This document shows positions 1 through 6,127 of a DNA stretch of 7,433 nt, piece by piece. Within the stretch, counting starts at the first letter, position 1. Every line of letters starts with the position of its first letter. The notes under the pieces are model-generated. The model was given only the letters and a program-made list of their open reading frames with translations, was not told the origin of the DNA and searched no databases. Both the position numbers and the translations under genes were made by a program. Where the stretch lies: contig NZ_CALNAT010000202.1 in the NCBI RefSeq assembly GCF_937873925.1, positions 1 to 7,433 on the forward strand, written 5' to 3'. This stretch comes from an uncultured Proteiniphilum sp. (GTDB taxonomy: Bacteria > Bacteroidota > Bacteroidia > Bacteroidales > Dysgonomonadaceae).

Positions 1-2472
1 GGTACCAGTGGAAGATCTCGCTTATCCGGTAGCATTTCACATGCCGTCACAGCCTCTCCCAAAAAGATGGAAGTGTACATAGGTGAAGCCGAGAGAGAGC
101 ATAAATTAAATTTATACCAAAAATCTCTTACTTCATTATTTGGGGAACAGGCTTGGGTTGATGTGCGTAACGGACTTGAAGTGATGGGTTACATGTTACC
201 CTCCGTATTGACAGACAAATACAACCCCGCATTTAACAATGCGTATGATTATCAATCTATGTTTTATCAACCGGGACTTTCTCAGAATTATAATCTGACA
301 TTTGAAGGAGGAAGAGAAGAAAGTTCTTACCGGATTGGTTTGGATCATTATAATGAAACGGGGGTATTGGTTGGTTACGGATTTTCCCGGACGACGCTAA
401 ACGCAAGTTTGGTTAACGATATCAATAAAAAACTCAGGAACGACTTCTTGATTCGTTATAGCTTCATGGACAGGAAGGGAGGGTTCAATAGTTACATGAT
501 TGCACTACCTACGGCACCCACCGAACTGCCCTCCTCGCTTTATTACCGGACAGAGGATGAATTGAGTCGGTTTTCGGGCCAGTTGGGTGATGCATACAAC
601 AAAAATAATACGCACAATCTATCATTTAGTGAAGCATTAAGGATTCGTTTCAATGACAACTTGTCATTGAACAACCAGATCTCTTTATCGTTGATGTTTG
701 GCTCTAATGATTATTTTATTCCCTCGAGTGCAAGACCCGACGGTAAAGCTTACGGACAGTCACAATCCAGTAAAGGAATGATCTTGAACGCAAACTCTGT
801 GCTGAATTATACAAAAGAGTTTGGGATACATAATGTGGTCGGTTTACTGGGTATGGAAATGAATACCGATCAGTCTCAATATTCCTGGATAGCAGCAGAA
901 GCAGGTTCCTCCGATTATTTGAAGGTGATACAGGGGTATCAGAAAGAAAATATCAACGCATTCTCCGATATGGTGAAGACAAACATGCTCTCCTATTTCG
1001 GTTCAGCAGCATATGGATTGTTAAGAAACAGATATAAAGTTGAGACAGTATTACGGAGAGATGCTTCATCCCGTTTTGGAGCAAATAACAGATGGGCTAC
1101 TTTTCCTTCTATTAAGGCACACTGGGTGTTTTCAGATGAACCTTTTCTGAAGGATGTTTTTGAAAACTGGATGAATTTCGGAAAAATACGAGTATCTTAT
1201 GGTAGTGCCGGGAGTATTGCGAGTGATCCATTGCTACAATATAACTCGCTTATTTCCATTAATAACGTTGGAGCAGACTTGAATAATATACATAGCAACA
1301 AGATGGATGTGAAAACGTATGGTGGTAAATCATTGTTAGTATCTGACTTTAACAAGGTCGCGAATAGAAATTTGTCTTGGAGTAAATCGAATGAAATCAA
1401 TTACGGAATTGATCTCGAATTGTTTAATAAAAGACTGTTAATCACAGGTGATATTTACTCAAAATATACTTCAGGACTAATTTATCGATCCTATCTTCCA
1501 TCTTATGTCGGATTTAATTCATTGGAGTCTAACTTAGTAGACATGATTAGTAACGGGTATGAAGTAAATACTTCTTATCTATTTCCCCACAATAGTGATT
1601 TTCAATGGAGTTGGACAATGAATTTTGCAAACCATAAAACGGTTGTTGCGAAATTGGGGAATGGCGGACGTGATTACATTGGTGGCGATTATGCGTTTGT
1701 TGTGGGGCGTCCGGCCTTTCAATATTATACTTATGAATACATTGGCACGCTTGACTCGTTTGATGACCTTCCGGTGAATCCAATGAATGGACAGGCACTC
1801 CAATATTTGTGGGCAGATGCCGGATTGGCGCTGGGTCTTCAAGGACGGATTTTCCCGGGTATGCCCCTTTTTACCGATGCAAATGGCGACTATCAGATTG
1901 ATGGTGCAAATTATGGATATGATAAAAAGATTATTGATAATAAATCTCCCGAACCAAAAATACTGGGAGGGCTCAGTACAAACATCCGATACAAAAATTT
2001 TTCATTGAGAGCTCACTCATCTTTCGCTTTTGGACATTACATTTTCAATACAACTTTACAACAGCAATTATCAAACTTTGATGACCAACAAAGATTTTTT
2101 ATGCTTGCTGCATACAAGTTCGACGAATCAAAGTTTTGGCAAAAGCCTGGAGATGGTTCTTATTACCCGATGATGTATATATCTTATTCCGATGGTGGGT
2201 CGTCACGTTCGTTCCGTCGTTCTTCCATGTTTATTGAAAAAGGAGACTATTGGAGCCTCGATAATGTAAGTTTATCGTACAATTTACCAGATAAAATTAC
2301 ATCTTATCTGAAAATGAATAGGGCGAACCTGTATATCACGGTCAACAATGCTTTTATGTGGAAAAAATCACAGGTATTGGATCCACGAACAGTGTCAAAA
2401 ACAGGTTATTATAATGGTAACGGATACCCCATATCACGTAATTATATTTTTGGGTTACAGTTTCAATTTTAA
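1..2472 (+). CDS. SusC/RagA-family TonB-dependent outer-membrane receptor, N-terminus cut by window edge
   Basis: The reading frame is open from base 1 to the TAA at 2470-2472, giving 823 residues; the first ATG, at 67, is internal and not the real start. SusC-like proteins are usually about 1000-1100 residues, so the signal peptide, carboxypeptidase-like domain and TonB plug lie to the left. What is visible is beta-barrel. Family hallmarks (numbering from base 1) are RRDASSRFG near 352-360, followed by RWATFPSIKAHWVFSDEPF to 382; KIRVSYGSAGS at 395-405; an acidic DANGDYQID loop at 626-634, a variant of the usual DxNxDGxID; and the terminal NYIFGLQFQF, whose final Phe is the typical signal for outer-membrane barrel assembly. 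Known role of the family: TonB-driven import of glycans or peptides as a complex with SusD, which is encoded 12 bp downstream. The ligand cannot be read from the sequence. Confidence 0.96.
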   Translation, partial: GTSGRSRLSGSISHAVTASPKKMEVYIGEAEREHKLNLYQKSLTSLFGEQAWVDVRNGLEVMGYMLPSVLTDKYNPAFNNAYDYQSMFYQPGLSQNYNLTFEGGREESSYRIGLDHYNETGVLVGYGFSRTTLNASLVNDINKKLRNDFLIRYSFMDRKGGFNSYMIALPTAPTELPSSLYYRTEDELSRFSGQLGDAYNKNNTHNLSFSEALRIRFNDNLSLNNQISLSLMFGSNDYFIPSSARPDGKAYGQSQSSKGMILNANSVLNYTKEFGIHNVVGLLGMEMNTDQSQYSWIAAEAGSSDYLKVIQGYQKENINAFSDMVKTNMLSYFGSAAYGLLRNRYKVETVLRRDASSRFGANNRWATFPSIKAHWVFSDEPFLKDVFENWMNFGKIRVSYGSAGSIASDPLLQYNSLISINNVGADLNNIHSNKMDVKTYGGKSLLVSDFNKVANRNLSWSKSNEINYGIDLELFNKRLLITGDIYSKYTSGLIYRSYLPSYVGFNSLESNLVDMISNGYEVNTSYLFPHNSDFQWSWTMNFANHKTVVAKLGNGGRDYIGGDYAFVVGRPAFQYYTYEYIGTLDSFDDLPVNPMNGQALQYLWADAGLALGLQGRIFPGMPLFTDANGDYQIDGANYGYDKKIIDNKSPEPKILGGLSTNIRYKNFSLRAHSSFAFGHYIFNTTLQQQLSNFDDQQRFFMLAAYKFDESKFWQKPGDGSYYPMMYISYSDGGSSRSFRRSSMFIEKGDYWSLDNVSLSYNLPDKITSYLKMNRANLYITVNNAFMWKKSQVLDPRTVSKTGYYNGNGYPISRNYIFGLQFQF

Positions 2473-2484
2473 ACAAATCAGGAA

Positions 2485-4098
2485 ATGAAAAAGATTTTCA
2501 TAACAGCTATAGTGTTTATCGTTATGTTTTGCAGTTGTGATGACCTATTGGATGTAAAACAAGTTAATTTGGTATATAACGAAGTATATTGGCAAAACGA
2601 GAGTGATGCGGAAAACGGTGTGCTGGGGATATACGCGTTATATAGGGGGCTCATGGTTCAACCTACAAACTGGTACCAACGCGCTGATGCTACCACCGGT
2701 TTTTTGAATAAGGGATGGAATGGCGGCTCTCCCGATGCGTTATATAAGGTGGGAAATTTTGAAGATTTGAATGCCCCGAAGTCTTGGGGAGAATTAGAGG
2801 GTTATGCAGATTGGGGACCTTTTTATAAAGTGATTGCACAAGCAAATCTTGTTATCAAAAAGATTGAAGAGATCCGTATTGGCAATATAACTACAAAGAA
2901 CAAGGAAAAACTTGTGGGGGAAGCCTATTTTTTGCGTGCACTCACCTATTTCAATATATTACGTATATGGGGAAATGCCCCTTATATAAGTGAGGCTATA
3001 GAATCCTCTACGCAATTAATCAATAATGATTTGACCCCCATAGTCATTCCCCGTACAACAGACATAGAAATAGGGAAAAAAGTACTCAATGATGTTAATA
3101 CAGCTATCGAGAAGTTGGATTATGGACTTTTTGGGAATGAAGATTGGGGTATTCGTGCTAATCGAGGATCTGCTGAAGCGTTGGCCGGACACGTAAACAT
3201 GTGGATGTACTTTCTAGCAAACAGAGATGGGCTGGAATCTCAAGCATACCTCACAGCAGCTGTCACTTCTTTGGAGAATGTCATTACAAAAGGTGGATAT
3301 TCGCTTGCAGATTACAGTAATCCTACCATCCTTAAAACACTCTATGAAGGACAGTCAAGTGAGGCAGTATTTGAGTTAAATATCTCTTCGCAAGCGAACG
3401 AGTCATACAGGGTGGATCATGGAGGTATTGTGCATTTGACCTGCAAAATACCTTCTCATGATGGCGATGTGACCAAAGACAGGGCTTCGAGTATTAACTT
3501 TGTTCCGAGATCGCAAAAGGATTTGATATATCCTGAGTACAACATTGCAGCGCATACGGGAGATATCAGAGCTAACCTTTTCTTTGCAGCATGGGAATCA
3601 CATTACGACGAACCTTTCAATGATGTCAGTCCTGTTGCAAACAACAGAGATTTGGTTACGTGGATGAAAAAATATGCTATCATGACGGTAGATCCTATGC
3701 GCTCATGGAATGAATACAGTGCCTATTTCGCAGAAGCAAACATTCCGGTATTCAGATATACTGATGTTTATTTATTGCTAGCTGAAGCATATCAGAAAAA
3801 TAATCAGGCGGATAAGGCCGTTGTGATTGTGAATAACATAAGAGCGCGTGCAGGATTGTCACCTTATGCCGGAAGTGACCTGCTGAATGAAATACTTCAA
3901 CAACGCGTGAGTGAACTAATCGGTGAAGGGCAGATTTATTATGACATGGTTCGTAATAACTGGTTTCCCAATCCGCAAGTGATGGAGCCTGACAGATACA
4001 GTCAGAAGGGATATTATTGGCCTGTCTCCGGATCGATACTCACGTCTAATAAGGAGATAAAACAAACTCCCTACTGGGATGGGAAAACAAAATGGTAA
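2485..4098 (+). CDS. SusD/RagB-family surface lipoprotein, ligand-binding partner of the upstream receptor
   Basis: Complete, 537 residues, a usual length for SusD-like proteins. The start ATG lies 12 bp after the receptor stop, with AGGAA directly before it. A type II signal peptide ends in FCSC, making Cys18 the likely lipidated residue (Cys16 is a less likely alternative); acidic residues follow directly (DDLLD), as in Bacteroidota lipoproteins sent to the cell surface. The N-terminal SusD-like region carries GEAYFLRALTYFNILRIWGN at 145-164, the family's most conserved helix. The C-terminal SusD_RagB region carries PVFRYTDVYLLLAEAYQ at 421-437 and RVSELIGEGQIYYDMVRNNW at about 474-493. Known role of the family: an alpha-helical (TPR-like) lid over the SusC barrel that binds the ligand and opens and closes during uptake. 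The middle region (about 295-400) is the variable part and gives no clue to the ligand. Confidence 0.97.
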   Translation: MKKIFITAIVFIVMFCSCDDLLDVKQVNLVYNEVYWQNESDAENGVLGIYALYRGLMVQPTNWYQRADATTGFLNKGWNGGSPDALYKVGNFEDLNAPKSWGELEGYADWGPFYKVIAQANLVIKKIEEIRIGNITTKNKEKLVGEAYFLRALTYFNILRIWGNAPYISEAIESSTQLINNDLTPIVIPRTTDIEIGKKVLNDVNTAIEKLDYGLFGNEDWGIRANRGSAEALAGHVNMWMYFLANRDGLESQAYLTAAVTSLENVITKGGYSLADYSNPTILKTLYEGQSSEAVFELNISSQANESYRVDHGGIVHLTCKIPSHDGDVTKDRASSINFVPRSQKDLIYPEYNIAAHTGDIRANLFFAAWESHYDEPFNDVSPVANNRDLVTWMKKYAIMTVDPMRSWNEYSAYFAEANIPVFRYTDVYLLLAEAYQKNNQADKAVVIVNNIRARAGLSPYAGSDLLNEILQQRVSELIGEGQIYYDMVRNNWFPNPQVMEPDRYSQKGYYWPVSGSILTSNKEIKQTPYWDGKTKW

Positions 4099-4122
4099 TC
4101 ATTTAAACAAAATTACGGAAAC

Positions 4123-4902
4123 ATGAAAATATATTTCAATCTTATAACTGTCTTGATTGCTTCCTTACTATTATTGTCCTGTAGTGACAATGATTATATT
4201 ATCGGTGGTGAAGCGAACAAAACAAATAAAGTGGATAAGTCTACGTTTGATCTGTTAAACCAAATGGAAGAAACGAAACTTATCGCCCAGCTTTTTGAAA
4301 AAGCAGGAATGAAAGAGATAATAAACGGTGATGTAACCCTCGTGACCCCGAATGTATGGTCGGTGAACCGTTATTTACGCCGCCGCCACAATCAGGAATT
4401 ACGCGTTAATCCCAATGCTCCTGAGTTAACCATCAATGATATTTCTCAGGAAGAGTTGAAAAAAATGGGAATGTATGTCTTGCCCGGAAAATGGTGGCGC
4501 GAAACCATCCCGGAGAATGGCAAAATATTGAAAGCCCATGATGGAACCGAGGTCTTTCTCTCCGTTGACAAAGTAAATACCGATCCCGGAGTGGCATGGG
4601 ATGGGGCCGGTAACCCAGGTAGCGGATATCAATATTCAAATTTTCTTCAAAAACTGCCCTACATAATCCATGTTCACTTTAAAAGAGGAAATAAGTGGGA
4701 GTGGAGTGCGTTGGAACGTACCGTATTAGCCGACTATTACGATAATCCGGAATGTGACCATGTGTATAGAATGTATGTGTCGGATATTCTGACAAACAAT
4801 GGGGTGGTTCACGTATTGTATCAAGGCGATTATAATTATACGGATCACTATTATTATCATTCGCTATTCTTCTTCGGAACAAGAAAAGATGATAAATTGT
4901 AA
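4123..4902 (+). CDS. Lipoprotein with a single fasciclin (FAS1) domain
   Basis: 259 residues, 24 bp after the SusD gene and so probably on the same transcript. The signal peptide ends in LLSC with Cys20 as the lipidation site, followed by SDND. The rest fits one divergent FAS1 domain, about 38-255: TFDLLNQMEETKLIAQLFEKAG at the start matches the first FAS1 helices, VTLVTPNVWSVNRYL (71-85) corresponds to the H1 box (usual form 'TVFAPTDEAF'), LKKMGMYVLPGKW (112-124) to the 'YHVVPG' segment, and SDILTNNGVVHVL (220-232) to the H2 box. FAS1 domains are adhesion or ligand-binding modules, not classic enzymes. An insertion-like loop at about 150-180, rich in Gly, Asp and Asn, sits between the two boxes. 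The C-terminal tail is aromatic and His-rich (236-252). Inferred role: an accessory surface glycan- or protein-binding component of the SusCD complex. The FAS1 call rests on motif order, not on an alignment. Confidence 0.78.
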   Translation: MKIYFNLITVLIASLLLLSCSDNDYIIGGEANKTNKVDKSTFDLLNQMEETKLIAQLFEKAGMKEIINGDVTLVTPNVWSVNRYLRRRHNQELRVNPNAPELTINDISQEELKKMGMYVLPGKWWRETIPENGKILKAHDGTEVFLSVDKVNTDPGVAWDGAGNPGSGYQYSNFLQKLPYIIHVHFKRGNKWEWSALERTVLADYYDNPECDHVYRMYVSDILTNNGVVHVLYQGDYNYTDHYYYHSLFFFGTRKDDKL

Positions 4903-4920
4903 TTTTAATAATAATTGGAT

Positions 4921-6048
4921 ATGAGAAAACAAGCATATTTTATTGTCACCATCATCCTCTCATCATTGATGTTATGTCTCTCTTGTTATAAACAGCCCGA
5001 TAGCATCGGTTTCTTGAGTGACGACATATATTTGAGAGGAGCCGATACTCTCTACCTTCCCATTGGAGGAAAGGGCGCTACGAATTATGCATGGACCGAC
5101 TACTCGTCCCAACCCTGTACTTTCAGTATTGAGGATGTCACTGATGTGTCGGGAGTACGCTCAGAGCAATTTTTTAAAGAGTTCACCTACCGGACATGGA
5201 AAAAACCATACGATTTCTTGACGGACAAAACTGAAGAGCAGGTGTTGAGCAAATTGCAGGATACTCTGTTAACTCCATTGATCATTAATCCGATTAACGG
5301 ACAGTTGATATATACGGAAGTTACGAGAAATTTATCCAATCCGGGCGATGTATTTCATGTGTCTGTGCGAGTTACAAATACTGCAGGTACAAAGGTCTTT
5401 CCTGAATACGCCACTATTAAATTAACCTCAACTTCCAGACCTTTCACGGTCAACGAAGTAATCAATGGTATATCAGTAGTTAAGAGCGGAGCAAATAACT
5501 TTGTTTTGTATGACCAAATCAATGACTCCCGCCCCGATTTTGTAGCACGTCGAAACAATATATATGCCGATAACGGCAAAGAGTTTGTGCGTATTCACAA
5601 GTTGTTTGATGAACCGACTGTGGGCATTAAGGTTATATTCAAATTAGTAGATGCCAAAGGAGCTCTGTTCAATCCTGCGGAATATGCAACTTATGCAACA
5701 GGCACATATAGTTACATTGATCATTCGATAAATAGACAAAATACGCCTGAGGGAATGATTCTTGAATTTCCAACTACACCTTGGCCTGCGGATGTGAATC
5801 TTAGGTCTTATTTGAAAGGTCCTACTGCTACCGATTTTAAATCTTTTAACATTGATAAATTATATCAGGATTTCTTGGCAGGCAAAGTACCGAGTCTTAT
5901 CGCTCCGGATAATTGGCCGGCCAATAACTGGGCTGATGCGGATGCCTGGTTTGTGAGAATACGTTCCATTATCACATTTTATGAAAGCGGCACATGGGAA
6001 GTGAGTTGTAAAATTCCTTATACCGCAATTGACGGAAATTTCAATTGA
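4921..6048 (+). CDS. DUF5007-like lipoprotein, function unknown
   Basis: 375 residues from the ATG at 4921, 18 bp after the FAS1 gene. An in-frame TTG at 4915 would add two residues; ATG is preferred because it places MRK at the head of a normal signal peptide. The lipobox is CLSC, with Cys22 as the lipidation site, followed by YKQPDS. I recognise the layout of Bacteroidota DUF5007 proteins: DSIGFLSDDIYLRGADTLYLPIGG (27-50) after the Cys, then CTFSIEDVTDVSG (66-78), then a segment ending NPINGQLIYTEVTRN (123-137), then HVSVRVTNTAGTKVFPEYATIKL (146-168), which reads like a bacterial Ig-like or cadherin-like beta-sandwich strand pair. The C-terminal half (about 180-375) contains a Trp-rich stretch, NWPANNWADADAWF (331-344), a plausible but unproven carbohydrate-contact surface. 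No catalytic motif is visible. Its place behind SusCD and FAS1 suggests a surface binding protein. The family name is from memory and is the less certain part; lipoprotein status is firm. Confidence 0.72.
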   Translation: MRKQAYFIVTIILSSLMLCLSCYKQPDSIGFLSDDIYLRGADTLYLPIGGKGATNYAWTDYSSQPCTFSIEDVTDVSGVRSEQFFKEFTYRTWKKPYDFLTDKTEEQVLSKLQDTLLTPLIINPINGQLIYTEVTRNLSNPGDVFHVSVRVTNTAGTKVFPEYATIKLTSTSRPFTVNEVINGISVVKSGANNFVLYDQINDSRPDFVARRNNIYADNGKEFVRIHKLFDEPTVGIKVIFKLVDAKGALFNPAEYATYATGTYSYIDHSINRQNTPEGMILEFPTTPWPADVNLRSYLKGPTATDFKSFNIDKLYQDFLAGKVPSLIAPDNWPANNWADADAWFVRIRSIITFYESGTWEVSCKIPYTAIDGNFN

Positions 6049-6058
6049 GTCAATTTAA

Positions 6059-6088
6059 GCTTGGTCTTATGTATATGTAAGACCAAGC
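6059..6088 (+). terminator. Perfect 11-bp inverted repeat, probable transcript-end or processing hairpin
   Basis: Left arm GCTTGGTCTTA (6059-6069), loop TGTATATG (6070-6077), right arm TAAGACCAAGC (6078-6088). All 11 pairs match, and the loop ends could add a U-G wobble. It begins 10 bp after the stop of the DUF5007-like gene and ends 39 bp before the next start. It is not a textbook intrinsic terminator, because the right arm is followed by CATATTATTAAC and not by a run of T. It may therefore terminate partially, mark an RNA processing or stability site, or be a palindromic protein-binding site. The inverted repeat itself is directly visible; its function is inferred. Confidence 0.55.
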
Positions 6089-6127
6089 CATATTATTAAC
6101 TCCCACATATTTATAAAAAGTTGAAAA

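Noticed and set aside
1..6. GGTACC at the window start as a cloning junction
   Set aside because: A six-base restriction site occurs by chance, and the coding frame runs through it without interruption.
67..69. ATG at 67 as the real start of the SusC-like gene
   Set aside because: The frame is open upstream to base 1, no signal peptide follows the ATG, and the plug domain required in this family would be missing. The gene is cut by the window edge, not truncated in the genome as far as can be seen.
1197..2008. Several short open frames on both strands inside the SusC-like gene
   Set aside because: They lie within a strongly conserved receptor frame and their translations show no family features.
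4915..4920. TTG at 4915 as start codon of the DUF5007-like gene
   Set aside because: It adds only Met-Asp before a normal MRK signal-peptide start; the ATG at 4921 is the simpler start and keeps an 18-bp A/T-rich gap.
6089..6127. Bacteroides-type promoter (TAnnTTTG at -7, TTTG at -33) for the last gene
   Set aside because: The nearest match, TATTTATA at 6108-6115, lacks the TTTG end and has no properly spaced -33 element; a separate promoter is not supported.
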